Shown: one piece after another, positions 8,892 through 18,174 of the stretch
How the letters are laid out: every line of letters starts with the position of its first letter
Position numbering within the stretch: the stretch's first letter is position 1
Source: Sphingobacterium griseoflavum
GTDB taxonomy: Bacteria; Bacteroidota; Bacteroidia; Sphingobacteriales; Sphingobacteriaceae
Assembly (NCBI RefSeq): GCF_014653155.1
Contig: NZ_BNAF01000012.1
Span: 105,250 to 169,249, forward strand
DNA: 64,000 bases
Direction of reading: 5' to 3'
The notes under the pieces: generated by a model
Database searches by the model: none
Told to the model about the DNA's origin: nothing
The model's input: the letters and a program-made list of their open reading frames with translations, nothing else
Translations under genes and position numbers: made by a program

Positions 8892-9494
8892 CTACATAAC
8901 GAGCTTGCGGATGCTTTTTGCGAGATTCCGATCTACCGTGATGTAACCCGGGTAATAAATATTGCTACTCCCAATCCGTATGGAAGGCTTGATTTTCAAC
9001 ACTAAAAAACCTTCTCCTTCGCGCGTGAACAGTTCATTCAATACACTTTCTAGACCCTTTTCTTGGGTTGCACCGAAGATATTGGCCTTAAAAGACAGCG
9101 GAACGGTGGTGCTTTCACCTGTGGCGAGCTGTACATTTTGATTAACATCGCCTTCAAACAGAGGCTTCCCTTGAATCTCGATTAAGTATTTAAAAGAGTT
9201 TATTGATGTTCTTGTTGAAGTAGGATTGCTGATCTTCATGTTGACGCGTGCTTCCAAGGGCAGATCTTTGCGTAACATGGCCAACGCTACGGCGGGTAAC
9301 GAAGCAATATTAACGCTATTACCGGCCGTGTAGCTATCAATCGCTCTACCAGCAAGTCGCACATCCTGTAGCGATTCCACCGAATAGTCACATTTTGCAA
9401 GTGCATCGATATTATTTTTGGTTACCGCACAACCGCTGATCAAAAAGATCAACAACGCATAGCACAAAAGGCTTAATTTCTTATTTTTCATCAT
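8892..9494 (-). CDS. Lipoprotein with a LEA type 2-like domain
   Basis: This 200-residue protein has a lipoprotein signal with lipobox LISGC (Cys22). After it comes a beta-rich domain with the pattern of late-embryogenesis-abundant type 2 (WHy) domains: a long first strand, N-P in KISNPTSTRTSINSF, then IEIQGKPLFEG and TVPLSFKAN. Such small lipoproteins are common in Bacteroidota and have no defined role. Its start lies 6 bp past the end of the upstream gene on the same strand, so the two are likely co-transcribed. Confidence 0.65.
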   Translation of the reverse strand: MMKNKKLSLLCYALLIFLISGCAVTKNNIDALAKCDYSVESLQDVRLAGRAIDSYTAGNSVNIASLPAVALAMLRKDLPLEARVNMKISNPTSTRTSINSFKYLIEIQGKPLFEGDVNQNVQLATGESTTVPLSFKANIFGATQEKGLESVLNELFTREGEGFLVLKIKPSIRIGSSNIYYPGYITVDRNLAKSIRKLVM

Positions 9495-9500
9495 ATCGTG

Positions 9501-10271
9501 TTATTTCCTATAAGTTTTACCACCAAAGTTGTACGTGACGCCCAACGTAAAAACAGCATTCCCTGCCTTCAGGTAATCATTCTCCAACACATTGAAATTA
9601 AAACCGTTGGTATATTGCAATTGAAGGCCCTTATGAAGTTCCATTCTAGTAAAAAAAAGCGGCTCAAAAAAGAAAGCTTCTTCTTTCGGACTTTCTAAGT
9701 CATTAATTAGGAAGCTTGTCATCCCAACGCGGCTCGCACGTATCGCTGTACCGTAGTTCAGCTCCCTTCTTTTGCCGAATAGATTCAACTTTTGCTTCCT
9801 CGTGGATGAATAATTCACCTGTACAAATATCTTATCAAAATCCATTGCACGGGTCTCGACCGGTTCCATTCCGATCGTAGTCGCTCGGCGGTCTACCTCG
9901 GTCGAGGAGCCCAATCCGTAACCGCCATACACCTCCAACACTTGCCTCTTGTCCTTCCCAATTTTGGTAAAATAACCTAAGCCAGCCTCCACAAGTTGTT
10001 GTCTGAATAGGTTGTTGCTGCTTTCGCCCCCGCGGTCGATGTAGGATCCATTGGCGATCACGGCTACATGTTTGCCAACCGCTACACCGGCTTGGCCACT
10101 GATATTACCTTTCACATTGCTATGTGCTGCCAGATATACCTCTCCCTGCTCCCGAAACATCGGTGTAGCAGGAACGTTTGGCATATAGATTGAGCTGCAA
10201 GCGCAAAAAGACAGCATGATCGACAACGCCAATAGCTGTACGGATTTAATTCGTATATTTTGTTCCACCAC
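9501..10271 (-). CDS. Predicted outer-membrane beta-barrel lipoprotein, unknown function
   Basis: The frame is open from 10445, but that start lies inside pyrF and the first 58 residues look non-coding. The likely start is one of two adjacent GTG codons (10271 or 10268), followed by a signal with a lipobox-like SFCAC and SSIYMPNVP. The remaining 230 or so residues show alternating hydrophobic strands (VFTLGVTYNFGG at the C-terminus), glycine turns and no enzyme motif, as in small outer-membrane barrels. I do not recognise a family. A terminator separates it from pyrF, so it probably has its own promoter. Confidence 0.6.
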   Translation of the reverse strand: MVEQNIRIKSVQLLALSIMLSFCACSSIYMPNVPATPMFREQGEVYLAAHSNVKGNISGQAGVAVGKHVAVIANGSYIDRGGESSNNLFRQQLVEAGLGYFTKIGKDKRQVLEVYGGYGLGSSTEVDRRATTIGMEPVETRAMDFDKIFVQVNYSSTRKQKLNLFGKRRELNYGTAIRASRVGMTSFLINDLESPKEEAFFFEPLFFTRMELHKGLQLQYTNGFNFNVLENDYLKAGNAVFTLGVTYNFGGKTYRK

Positions 10272-10302
10272 CCTTACCGCATAATTATTGTGCCAAAATA
10301 GA

Positions 10303-10334
10303 TCTAAAAAACAAAAGCTAGATAAACTAGCTTT
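10303..10334 (-). terminator. Intrinsic terminator after pyrF
   Basis: On the minus strand AAAGCTAG and CTAGCTTT flank a 5-nt loop (10314-10334). A T-rich run follows (TTTGTTTTTT). The first bases overlap the pyrF stop codon. Confidence 0.8.
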
Positions 10335-11169
10335 ATACAATACCGGCTTTCTCCAGTTCGGCCTGCATCGTTTGTTGGAGCAGAAATGCTTCTTCGCGAG
10401 CGCGTTCAGCAAAATCCTTTCCTTTCGACGCATAAATAATTCCACGTGTACTATTCACCAACAATCCACAATCGGCATTCATACCAAATTGGCAAACATC
10501 TTCCAACGACCCACCCTGCGCACCTACACCCGGCACCAGCAGGAAATGATCTGGTGCATGTTTGCGGATTTGCAGAAAGGCCTCTCCTCTAGTCGCACCT
10601 ACCACAAACATCGTGTTCTCCTTCGTTCCCCAACGGTTCACCTTATTTATTACCGCTTCATACAATTGTTCTCCCATTTCATTGGTGAAATTTTGAAAAT
10701 CCTTGCTTCCGATATTTGATGTTAACGCCAAAACGATAGCCCATTTATTGGGGGTAGCGAGAAATGGCTTTACGGAATCCTCTCCCATATACGGAGCGAT
10801 TGTAATGGAGTCGAATCCGAGCCCGGAAACCTTTTCATCGAAAAAAGCTTGCGCATACATGGCTGAGGTGTTACCGATATCGCCTCGTTTTGCATCGGCA
10901 ATACTGAAACATTCTTTTGGCAAGATTTGCCAGGTTCGCTGCAAAGATTGCCAGCCCTTGACACCATAGCACTCATAAAAAGCAATATTAGGCTTATAGG
11001 CTACGCATAGATCCTCCGTCGCCTCGATAATCGCTTTATTAAAGCTAAAAATTGGATCTTCATCATCTAGTAAATGCTCCGGTATCTTCGTAAGATCCGT
11101 ATCCAAGCCCACACACAAAAAGGTTTTTTTATGCTTTATCGCACGAACGAGTTCCGCTCTGTTCATCAT
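10333..11169 (-). CDS. pyrF: Orotidine-5'-phosphate decarboxylase (type 2)
   Basis: The 278-residue protein catalyses the last step of UMP synthesis, OMP to UMP plus CO2, in the cytoplasm. The family-2 catalytic segment [19 protein letters not shown] is present, with its Asp-Lys pair, as are FLCVGLDTD at the N-terminus and the phosphate-binding region [10 protein letters not shown]. Length fits the long type-2 form rather than the roughly 230-residue type 1. Its start overlaps the stop codon of the TlpA gene by 4 bp, so it is the third gene of an RluA-TlpA-pyrF operon. Confidence 0.95.
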   Translation of the reverse strand: MMNRAELVRAIKHKKTFLCVGLDTDLTKIPEHLLDDEDPIFSFNKAIIEATEDLCVAYKPNIAFYECYGVKGWQSLQRTWQILPKECFSIADAKRGDIGNTSAMYAQAFFDEKVSGLGFDSITIAPYMGEDSVKPFLATPNKWAIVLALTSNIGSKDFQNFTNEMGEQLYEAVINKVNRWGTKENTMFVVGATRGEAFLQIRKHAPDHFLLVPGVGAQGGSLEDVCQFGMNADCGLLVNSTRGIIYASKGKDFAERAREEAFLLQQTMQAELEKAGIV

Positions 11170-11774
11170 TTATCAGTTAAAGTCGTTATAAAATCGAAGA
11201 CTTCCTTCCGGGAGTAATCCGCCATACCCTCATGGCGCGCAGCTACTTGTCCTTCTTTGTCTAAAATTACCGTTGTGGGAATGGACTGACCCAACCAGCT
11301 TTCGGGAATTTCGCTTTCCGGAAAATAAATCGGCAGGTCCATGTCTCCTTGCTTCATAAATTCGCGTGCCTTCTCTGCCTCTCCCTCAATTTCAACCAGC
11401 ATAAAGACCACCTGCTCGTTCCCTTTAAACTTATCCTTTAAAACTTGTATAGACGGCATCTCGGCTTTGCATGGCGGACACCATGTGGCCCAAAAATTTA
11501 AGAAGACAACTTTTCCTGATAAATTCGCCACCGAAATGATCTCGCCTTTATCATTGCTGAACGAGATGTTTGAACGATCCCCTACGGTTTGCTGCTTTTG
11601 TGCTGCAGGCGCAGCGCTTGGTTGTTCCAAATTAGGTTTGAAGAGCCCGATCTTCATGAGACCCTGTTGGAACCAAGATCGACTAGTTGGAATGATCAGG
11701 GCAGCAATCAGCATAATAAACACCACGTTGCCTATAATCTTCCATACTTTTTTTTTATCCTTCATGCTATTCAT
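11166..11774 (-). CDS. Membrane-anchored TlpA-type thiol-disulfide oxidoreductase
   Basis: The 202-residue protein has an N-terminal membrane segment (about 12-30) that likely anchors it facing the periplasm. A thioredoxin-like domain with [14 protein letters not shown] follows, where CPPC is the redox pair, and the cis-proline loop is SIPTTVILD. TlpA-like proteins reduce disulfides in the periplasm, for example during cytochrome c maturation. The gene starts 3 bp after the upstream RluA-type gene and overlaps pyrF by 4 bp. Met1 and Met4 are both possible starts. Confidence 0.9.
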   Translation of the reverse strand: MNSMKDKKKVWKIIGNVVFIMLIAALIIPTSRSWFQQGLMKIGLFKPNLEQPSAAPAAQKQQTVGDRSNISFSNDKGEIISVANLSGKVVFLNFWATWCPPCKAEMPSIQVLKDKFKGNEQVVFMLVEIEGEAEKAREFMKQGDMDLPIYFPESEIPESWLGQSIPTTVILDKEGQVAARHEGMADYSRKEVFDFITTLTDK

Positions 11775-11777
11775 CGA

Positions 11778-12527
11778 TTAACTATCAAATTTTTCCAACA
11801 ACTTCAACAATGTTGCGAAGTCTTTCGGGTAGGGTGCCTCAAACGTATAAACTTTCCCATCAATGCTGAGGTTAACGAAGCGGGCATGCAGAGCAAAACG
11901 TTTCATAATAGGTAGTTCCTCTTGATCTTTGGCCATTGTAAAACCCCGCTTCTTAATCTGGGACAGAAATACAGGTTTACCCCGATACATACTATCGCCC
12001 ACGATAGTCGCCCGCTGCGTAGCTAAATGTATTCTTATTTGGTGCATCCTTCCCGTGATTGGTTTACATTCCACCAAGGTATAGTGCTTGTAGTATGTTA
12101 AAGAATTGAATATCGTCTCGGCAGGCTTTCCATTCGCCCGGTCAATGGATACATTTTTGTTGCCTTGATTAAGGATCGGTAGATCGACAATCAAATTATC
12201 GAAGGTATGCGTACCGCTAATAATGGCATGATAAACCTTATTGACACGACGTCGCTCAAATTCGATGGATACCAAGCGGTAGGTCTCCGGATTTTTAGCA
12301 ATCAATAGGATGCCGGACGTTTCCTTATCCAAGCGATGGCAAACCTGTGCATCAGCGTGGTATTTTTTCGCTAACCGAAGGATGTTCACTTCTCCGCCAC
12401 TACGGTCATCCAAAGACGCCACAAACGGTGGTTTGTTGATGACAATTAAATTATCATCTTCAAAAATGATCAAGTCCTGAAATTTCGGGAATTTAAATAA
12501 ACGATTTTCGTTTTCCTGCATGGCCAC
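11778..12527 (-). CDS. RluA-family RNA pseudouridine synthase
   Basis: The 249-residue protein contains the RluA active-site motif VCHRLDKETSGILLIAKN, whose Asp is the catalytic residue, and the C-terminal GRMHQIRIHLA motif. Family members convert uridines of rRNA or tRNA to pseudouridine. There is no S4 RNA-binding domain at the N-terminus, which begins almost directly with the catalytic fold (DDNLIVINKPP). The exact RNA target cannot be read from sequence. It is first in the operon with the TlpA gene and pyrF, and divergent from panB. Met1 or Met3 could be the start. Confidence 0.93.
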   Translation of the reverse strand: MAMQENENRLFKFPKFQDLIIFEDDNLIVINKPPFVASLDDRSGGEVNILRLAKKYHADAQVCHRLDKETSGILLIAKNPETYRLVSIEFERRRVNKVYHAIISGTHTFDNLIVDLPILNQGNKNVSIDRANGKPAETIFNSLTYYKHYTLVECKPITGRMHQIRIHLATQRATIVGDSMYRGKPVFLSQIKKRGFTMAKDQEELPIMKRFALHARFVNLSIDGKVYTFEAPYPKDFATLLKLLEKFDS

Positions 12528-12634
12528 AAAAATAAGAAATATAGGGTAGATTAAAGAGCGATGATCGGCATTATGGGATTATTTGGCATATTTCTGTTTT
12601 AATTATTTAGTTTTGCTTTACAAATACAAAACAG

Positions 12635-13450
12635 ATGTCAGTAAACAAGATAATCAAACGGGTGACCACCAGCAGCATACTCGCGATGAAAAAGCAGGGT
12701 GAAAAGATCAGCATGTTGACGGCTTACGACTTTTCGACAGCGAGGGCCTTGGATGAGGCCGGCATAGATATTTTGTTGGTGGGCGACTCGGCAGCCAATG
12801 TTTTTGCAGGCTACGAAACCACACTCCCAATGACGTTGGATCATATGATCTATCATGCAAGTGCAGTGGCCCGTGGCACAAAAAGGGCTTTGGTACTGGT
12901 CGATCTACCCTTTGGCGAATACCAAGGCACTGCGGAAGATGCGTTCAAAGCCGCGGTTCGCATGATGAAGGAATCCGGATCACATGCATTGAAACTGGAA
13001 GGTGGTGTCGAGATTTTGGACAACATCAAAAAAATTGTCGATGCGGGCATCCCCGTATGCGGGCATTTGGGCTTGACTCCACAGTCTATCAACAAATTCG
13101 GCACTTTTGGCGTGCGCGCTCAGGAGGAAGCTGAAGCTGAAAAATTGAAAGCCGACGCTTTGGCTTTACAAGCGATTGGGTGTTTTGCTATTGTGTTGGA
13201 AAAGATACCGGCGAAGCTTGCTAAGGAGGTTTCCGACGCACTTTCTATCCCTACCATTGGTATCGGTGCCGGGAACGGATGTGACGGACAAGTTCTTGTG
13301 GTCAATGACATGCTAGGTTTTACCAAAGATTTCAAACCCAAGTTTTTGCGGCAATACATGCAACTATATAACGGGGTGGTGGAGGCAGCATCGAAGTATG
13401 CGGCGGACGTGAAAGCAGGCGACTATCCCAACGAAAACGAACAATACTAA
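12635..13450 (+). CDS. panB: 3-methyl-2-oxobutanoate hydroxymethyltransferase
   Basis: The 271-residue protein catalyses the first committed step of pantothenate synthesis: a hydroxymethyl group passes from 5,10-methylene-tetrahydrofolate to ketoisovalerate. Characteristic segments are MLTAYDFSTARALDEAGIDILLVGDS near the N-terminus, with the Mg-binding Asp, ALKLEGG, VCGHLGLTPQS and IPTIGIGAGNGCDGQVLV. Length and motif order are standard. A hypothetical membrane protein follows 9 bp downstream and is probably co-transcribed. Confidence 0.96.
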   Translation: MSVNKIIKRVTTSSILAMKKQGEKISMLTAYDFSTARALDEAGIDILLVGDSAANVFAGYETTLPMTLDHMIYHASAVARGTKRALVLVDLPFGEYQGTAEDAFKAAVRMMKESGSHALKLEGGVEILDNIKKIVDAGIPVCGHLGLTPQSINKFGTFGVRAQEEAEAEKLKADALALQAIGCFAIVLEKIPAKLAKEVSDALSIPTIGIGAGNGCDGQVLVVNDMLGFTKDFKPKFLRQYMQLYNGVVEAASKYAADVKAGDYPNENEQY

Positions 13451-13459
13451 AATATACCG

Positions 13460-14068
13460 ATGCGCTTCTTGCTGATTTTCCTTTTACTGGCTATTTTAGT
13501 GTATTACGTCTCAAGACGGCTGATGATGACTGCCCCGGTACGCACCGTGGTAGCGCACAGCCGTATGCATAGCCTGCAACTGTTAGACACCAGCCCCAGC
13601 TTACTATCCAAAGCGGCACGTAGCACCATGGTTACAGCTGGCATAGGTGCCCTATTATTTCTTTTAATACTTATTATAGGCTTTAAAATCAAAATATTAT
13701 GGATTGCATTTCCACTAAGCCTTTATCTGTTCGGTCAATTATTTGTATACAGCAATCACATTAAGGCATTAAGAAAGCAAAGGCTATACTTCGACCCACA
13801 ACAGGGAGATGTATTTGTTCAACAAACAGATGGCAAAGAGCTGCATTTCAACATCTTTCATGACGTAAAATCCGTAAGCGAAGTCAAATCGGTACAGAAG
13901 AACAGGGATATGCTTTATGGCTATTATAAGCTACATCTCCGACAAGGACAGGTAGTCATCCCGTATCTAATCGAGCAAAACCCGGAGCCGGTAAACAAGC
14001 AATTTTTTGATTGCCTTCAGGCCAACTTCAGAATAGTTGTCGAAAGCAGGCTCTTCCCTATCATATAA
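13460..14068 (+). CDS. Hypothetical membrane protein
   Basis: I do not recognise a family. The 202-residue protein has one hydrophobic segment at residues 1-16 and a pair at about 57-90, followed by a soluble, mildly basic C-terminal half without catalytic motifs. It begins 9 bp after panB and shares its strand, so co-transcription is likely. Its last codons form the left arm of the downstream terminator hairpin. Confidence 0.7.
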   Translation: MRFLLIFLLLAILVYYVSRRLMMTAPVRTVVAHSRMHSLQLLDTSPSLLSKAARSTMVTAGIGALLFLLILIIGFKIKILWIAFPLSLYLFGQLFVYSNHIKALRKQRLYFDPQQGDVFVQQTDGKELHFNIFHDVKSVSEVKSVQKNRDMLYGYYKLHLRQGQVVIPYLIEQNPEPVNKQFFDCLQANFRIVVESRLFPII

Positions 14069-14108
14069 AATACAAAAGCAGCTAAATAGCTGCTTTGGTA
14101 TTTTATAT
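14063..14108. terminator. Long bidirectional terminator hairpin
   Basis: A 21-bp inverted repeat with a single mismatch and an AAAT loop separates the convergent membrane-protein gene and obgE. The core is AAAGCAGCT-aaat-AGCTGCTTT, with A/T-rich outer arms giving U-tracts on both strands. Confidence 0.85.
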
Positions 14109-14119
14109 GATTGTAATCA

Positions 14120-15118
14120 TTACTCGTTAATTGCTTTCCAAATCATATCTTTCAGCTGCGGAATATTTTTCCCTGCAACTGATGATATGAAGACCGTAGG
14201 GATTCCCTTCGGTAACGTCTGCGACATTTCAGCTTCCAGTTCATCATCCAACATATCTGATTTCGTTACCGCCAACAAACGAGGTTTATCGATCAACTCT
14301 GGATTGTAAGCTGTCAGCTCGTTCAGCAAAATCTGGTATTCTTCTTGAATACTCCGATCAGTATCGGCCGGAACCATAAACAGCAACACCGAGTTTCTTT
14401 CGATGTGCCGCAAAAAGCGATAGCCCAAACCTTTTCCTTGGGACGCTCCCTCGATTATTCCTGGAATATCCGCCATAACAAAAGACCGGTTATCCCGATA
14501 ACCGACAATACCCAGGTTAGGGACTAACGTAGTAAACGGATAATTGGCAATTTCAGGTTTTGCTGCCGAGACGACTGAAAGGAGTGTTGATTTGCCTGCG
14601 TTTGGAAAACCCACAAGCCCAACGTCTGCCAACACCTTTAATTCCAATACAATCCATTGCTCTTGGCCTGGAAGTCCAGGCTGGGAGAAACGCGGTGTTT
14701 GCTGTGTGGAAGATTTGAAATGCCAATTGCCCAATCCGCCTTTTCCACCTGGCGTCAGAATTTTAGTTTCACCATCTTCTGTGATGTCAAACAATACTTC
14801 GCCCGTCTCGGCGTCTTTGGCGACGGTGCCAAGCGGAACCTCTAAGATTTCATCCCGACCAGTAGCTCCACTACGGAGTGAAGAACCACCAGGCTCACCA
14901 TTTGCCGCAATGATATGTTTACGGAATTTTAGGTGTAGCAATGTCCAATGCTGCGTAGACCCTTTTAGGATAATATGGCCACCCCTACCTCCATCACCAC
15001 CGTCGGGTCCTCCCTTGGCGGTGAACTTGTCTCGGTGCAAATGCGCCGAACCGGCACCACCGTGCCCCGAGCGACAACACACCTTCACATAATCTACAAA
15101 ATTTGAGCCTTGGGCCAT
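14120..15118 (-). CDS. obgE: GTPase Obg/CgtA
   Basis: The 332-residue protein has the glycine-rich Obg fold at the N-terminus (residues about 1-160, with [19 protein letters not shown] and [11 protein letters not shown] segments) and then a GTPase domain: G1 [10 protein letters not shown]3 [10 protein letters not shown]4 TKSD. Obg GTPases bind the large ribosomal subunit and take part in ribosome assembly and stress control. There is no C-terminal extension domain. It follows adk by 13 bp, a pairing common in this group. Confidence 0.96.
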   Translation of the reverse strand: MAQGSNFVDYVKVCCRSGHGGAGSAHLHRDKFTAKGGPDGGDGGRGGHIILKGSTQHWTLLHLKFRKHIIAANGEPGGSSLRSGATGRDEILEVPLGTVAKDAETGEVLFDITEDGETKILTPGGKGGLGNWHFKSSTQQTPRFSQPGLPGQEQWIVLELKVLADVGLVGFPNAGKSTLLSVVSAAKPEIANYPFTTLVPNLGIVGYRDNRSFVMADIPGIIEGASQGKGLGYRFLRHIERNSVLLFMVPADTDRSIQEEYQILLNELTAYNPELIDKPRLLAVTKSDMLDDELEAEMSQTLPKGIPTVFISSVAGKNIPQLKDMIWKAINE

Positions 15119-15131
15119 ACCTCTTTTTTAT

Positions 15132-15704
15132 TTATGAATACTGGTCTACAATCGCCGTTAGCGATTGGAAAATTGCATCAATTTCTCCGATGCCATCTAC
15201 TTTAGCAAGTTTTCCTTGTTGTTCATAGTACGGTAGTACATGTATGGTTTTGCTAAAATATTCTTCTATGCGTTTTTTCAACTTATCAGCAGCATCATCT
15301 GCGCGACCAGAGATTTCCTGTCTTTTCGCAATACGCTGGGTCAACTCCTCCTCCGTTACATCCAGCGCCACGACCCCAGAAATCTGCTGACCAATGGACA
15401 TCAGGAATGCATCTAATGCCTCGGCCTGTGCGACGGTTCTCGGAAAACCATCGAATATAAAACCTTTAGCGCCTGGATTTTTTTTAATTTCCTCTTCTAA
15501 CATGGCGATAGTAATGGAATCTGGAACCAAGTTACCATCCGCAATAATTTGGCTTACCTGTTGCCCCAGCTCTGTTTGGTTTTTAATGTGTGCACGAAAG
15601 ATATCGCCTGTAGAAATATGTACCAATTGGTATTTCTCAATAAGCTTTTCCGATTGAGTACCCTTACCAGCACCTGGAGGACCGAATAAGACAAGGTTTA
15701 GCAT
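15132..15704 (-). CDS. adk: Adenylate kinase (short form)
   Basis: The 190-residue enzyme interconverts ATP, ADP and AMP. The P-loop GPPGAGKGTQ lies at about 8-17, the AMP-binding segments are STGDIFRAH and FDGFPRTVAQAEAL, and the LID arginines are in ISGRADD. The LID is the short type without zinc cysteines. It is transcribed with obgE downstream. Confidence 0.96.
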   Translation of the reverse strand: MLNLVLFGPPGAGKGTQSEKLIEKYQLVHISTGDIFRAHIKNQTELGQQVSQIIADGNLVPDSITIAMLEEEIKKNPGAKGFIFDGFPRTVAQAEALDAFLMSIGQQISGVVALDVTEEELTQRIAKRQEISGRADDAADKLKKRIEEYFSKTIHVLPYYEQQGKLAKVDGIGEIDAIFQSLTAIVDQYS

Positions 15705-15733
15705 AGTGTGTAGTATTTAATATTCTATGTTCG

Positions 15734-15768
15734 AAAAAAAAAGCCTAATCCGATAGAGAATTAGGCTT
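15734..15768 (-). terminator. Terminator after tRNA-Arg copy 1
   Basis: On the minus strand AAGCCTAAT and ATTAGGCTT enclose a 10-nt loop and are followed by a run of T (15740-15734). It lies just past the tRNA 3' end. Confidence 0.75.
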
Positions 15769-15779
15769 CGTGTACTAAG

Positions 15780-15853
15780 TGCGCTCAAAGGGAGTCGAAC
15801 CCCTAACCTCCTGATCCGTAGTCAGGTGCTCTATCCAATTAAGCTATGAGCGC
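15780..15853 (-). tRNA. tRNA-Arg (anticodon ACG), copy 1
   Basis: The 74-nt gene folds as a cloverleaf. The acceptor stem is GCGCTCA/TGAGCGC with discriminator A, the anticodon stem is CCTGA/TCAGG around loop CTACGGA (anticodon ACG), and the T arm holds GTTCGAC. CCA is not encoded. A near-identical copy lies 329 bp away on the same strand, differing by one base in the D loop. Confidence 0.95.
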
Positions 15854-16182
15854 GGCAACCATTACATTTTGGCGTATTGCCCTTTCCGTTTTGGTGATGC
15901 AAATATAGGAAATTGAATTTTCCCTGCAAATTTTTTTTTACATTTCGAACCTTGTAAACGCTTAACATCTTACGTATCAAAAGAAAGAAGTTTATGGCGA
16001 TGTGCATATCGATTTTCTGTTCAGACCCCAGGAGAGTTAAAAGACCGCGTATTCGGATAAGATCTAAAGAACCAAAGCAATGGTAAGCGCGGCATATGGC
16101 AACAACTTCAACCTGTTGACCTTAGCGGATGTTGCTCAAAAAATTATAAATGAAAAAGGAATATGGATAGAAATAGAAAATG
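15854..16182. other. Spacer between the two tRNA-Arg genes
   Basis: This 329-bp stretch holds the promoter of tRNA-Arg copy 1 at its left end. I see no convincing reading frame, repeat or further RNA gene in the rest. Confidence 0.5.
15900..15930 (-). promoter_or_regulatory. Promoter of tRNA-Arg copy 1
   Basis: On the minus strand TTTG (15930-15927), a 19-nt spacer and TATATTTG (15907-15900) match the Bacteroidota consensus TTTG-N19-TAnnTTTG exactly. The start site would be about 40 nt before the tRNA. Confidence 0.8.
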
Positions 16183-16256
16183 TGCGCTCAAAGGGAGTCG
16201 AACCCCTAACCTCCTGATCCGTAGTCAGGTGCTCTATCCAGTTAAGCTATGAGCGC
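16183..16256 (-). tRNA. tRNA-Arg (anticodon ACG), copy 2
   Basis: The same 74-nt cloverleaf as copy 1, with anticodon ACG, discriminator A and one base changed in the D loop. It has its own promoter. No clear terminator follows its 3' end. Confidence 0.95.
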
Positions 16257-16307
16257 AAACTTTGGTGACTGCAGCAGTATTTACACTGATTTTCGTCTTC
16301 CGTGTTG

Positions 16308-16338
16308 CAAATATCGGCACTTTTTCCTTTTTTCCAAA
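16308..16338 (-). promoter_or_regulatory. Promoter of tRNA-Arg copy 2
   Basis: On the minus strand TTTG (16338-16335), a 19-nt spacer and GATATTTG (16315-16308) match the TTTG-N19-TAnnTTTG consensus with one deviation. Confidence 0.7.
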
Positions 16339-16429
16339 TTATTTTTCAAAAAAAACGGCCTCTATACAATCTGTGGTATATATATTGTTGATTAAAACAT
16401 AATTACATAAAGAATAAAACCTCACTAAC

Positions 16430-17254
16430 ATGTCGGAACGCTTAATTAAAAGCAATAAAATCAGAATTGGCGATATCAGCATCTCCTACTACCATAAGAA
16501 GGCCCAAAGCGTAGCAGCAAAAACCATCATTTTCCTTCACGGGTTCCCCTTTAATAAAAACATGTGGCGTCCGCAACTTGAAGCTTTGCCCGATCATATA
16601 GAGGCTATTGCAGTGGACATTCGCGGACATGGTAACAGCACTTCTGGACATGGCTTTTTCTCGATAGATGTATTTGCTAAGGATCTTCGTGTCTTCATGG
16701 ATCGCCTCCAAATCGAGCATGCCGTTCTATGCGGTATCTCCATGGGCGGATATATTGCGCTACGCGCCTATGAACTGTTTCCACAGAAGATAAGTGGATT
16801 GGTGCTCGCTGACACGCATAGTAAAGCGGATAGTGACGTGGCAAAACAAAAGCGATTTGACAGTATTCAAGCGGTATTAAGCCATGGACGTAGGCCATTT
16901 GCGATCGGTTTCGTAGAGAATGTCTTTTCTCCCGCCAGTATAGAGCAGTATCCCGATACGATTGAGATGATAAAAAGTAGCATCAGAAGGAACAGCATTA
17001 GCACCATATGTGCGACATTATTGGCCTTGGCAGCACGAACAGACACCTCAGCAACCTTACACCACATTGAAGTACCTACCCTATTAGTACGTGGTGCGCA
17101 AGATAAGATTACCGCAAAACAGGACATGATGGATTTGGCCAATGCCATACCCAATAATCAATTTGTAGAAATAGCGGGCGCAGGACATTTGCCGAATTTG
17201 GAAGATGCTGCAGAATTCAATAAATTATTGAGCGACTTCCTAGCAAACATGTGA
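16430..17254 (+). CDS. Alpha/beta-hydrolase
   Basis: The 274-residue cytoplasmic protein has the alpha/beta-hydrolase fold: oxyanion segment FLHGFPFNKNMW (about 35-46), nucleophile elbow GISMGG with Ser as nucleophile, and a late GAGHLPNLE holding the catalytic His. The acid is probably the Asp in RGAQDKIT. It resembles the 3-oxoadipate enol-lactonase/haloperoxidase-like branch, but the substrate is open. It stands alone, convergent with the patatin gene 9 bp downstream. Confidence 0.88.
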   Translation: MSERLIKSNKIRIGDISISYYHKKAQSVAAKTIIFLHGFPFNKNMWRPQLEALPDHIEAIAVDIRGHGNSTSGHGFFSIDVFAKDLRVFMDRLQIEHAVLCGISMGGYIALRAYELFPQKISGLVLADTHSKADSDVAKQKRFDSIQAVLSHGRRPFAIGFVENVFSPASIEQYPDTIEMIKSSIRRNSISTICATLLALAARTDTSATLHHIEVPTLLVRGAQDKITAKQDMMDLANAIPNNQFVEIAGAGHLPNLEDAAEFNKLLSDFLANM

Positions 17255-17263
17255 TTCCCAGAT

Positions 17264-18046
17264 CTAGACTTGAAGCGCTTTTTCAGCAAGTGCATAGCCC
17301 AAGTCAATCAATTCCTTGGAGCGGTGGAAATCCCATACCCCGGCAGCATCATGCGGAATCGTGATGGTGTAGTCTGGTTGGTAGTAGGCTAGGCTCAGCG
17401 TGCTCAGTCGGCGTCGCATCGCATAAAAGGATTCCTGCAGCAGACCAACGGGATTAAGCTTCGCAACAAAACCTTCTTCCTTTGTAGGAAAACCATCTAG
17501 ATTAACTGCGATCACCGTATTGCCCCGTTTACTTACGTGGTTGAGCGGCAAAGGGTTCAAAACACCCCCATCCACCAAAAATCGGTTGCCCTGCAACACA
17601 CCTTTAAAGACACCTGGAATGGCAATGGAGGCACGGATAGCACTGTAAATGCTTCCGTCCATGAACAGCACTTCTTCTTCCCGTTCGAGATCGGTCGCCA
17701 CCGCCGTGTATTTAAATGGGAGATCCTCTATCAATACATCTTCGAATACATCCTGCAATATCGTCAGGACCCGCTCCCCTTTTAGTAAGCCGTAGCGCGG
17801 ATTTGTGAAATCCATCAGTTTAAAAACCTGAGCTTTGGTTAAGGTCTTCATCCAATCGCCAAGTTGCTGGACACGATTGCAAGCATATGCCGCACCAACC
17901 AATGCTCCAATCGAGCAGCCCACAACCTCATCAATCTCGTAGCCATGCGCTACGAGATATTGTATCACACCAATGTGTGTCAGACCGCGTGCACCACCAC
18001 TCCCGAGTACAAGTGATATCTTTTCGGGCGTTTCGAAATTTTGCAT
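17264..18046 (-). CDS. Patatin-like phospholipase (RssA/NTE-like)
   Basis: The 260-residue protein shows the patatin catalytic dyad: glycine-rich oxyanion loop LVLGSGGARGLTHIG (about 12-26), nucleophile GCSIG, and the DGGVLNPLP motif with the catalytic Asp. Such proteins hydrolyse acyl chains of lipids in the cytoplasm. No signal peptide is visible. It is divergent from the TetR gene. Confidence 0.9.
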   Translation of the reverse strand: MQNFETPEKISLVLGSGGARGLTHIGVIQYLVAHGYEIDEVVGCSIGALVGAAYACNRVQQLGDWMKTLTKAQVFKLMDFTNPRYGLLKGERVLTILQDVFEDVLIEDLPFKYTAVATDLEREEEVLFMDGSIYSAIRASIAIPGVFKGVLQGNRFLVDGGVLNPLPLNHVSKRGNTVIAVNLDGFPTKEEGFVAKLNPVGLLQESFYAMRRRLSTLSLAYYQPDYTITIPHDAAGVWDFHRSKELIDLGYALAEKALQV

Positions 18047-18113
18047 GGTATAAATATAGCGAATATAGATTCCCGTAGCTATGTCAAACTATTGTCTATT
18101 TATAACTAACCCA

Positions 18114-18143
18114 CTTGAAAATAAAATAATATCGTTACTTTTG
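18114..18143 (+). promoter_or_regulatory. Putative promoter of the TetR-nitroreductase operon
   Basis: CTTG (18114-18117), an 18-nt A/T-rich spacer and TACTTTTG (18136-18143) resemble TTTG-N19-TAnnTTTG. The start codon lies 31 nt further on. Confidence 0.5.
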
Positions 18144-18174
18144 ATAACACTGTTAACAAAATGTTTAAACAAGA

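Noticed and set aside
10272..10445. N-terminal extension of the outer-membrane lipoprotein gene into pyrF
   Set aside because: The residues look non-coding, the region is occupied by pyrF and its terminator, and a lipoprotein signal begins just after the GTG codons.
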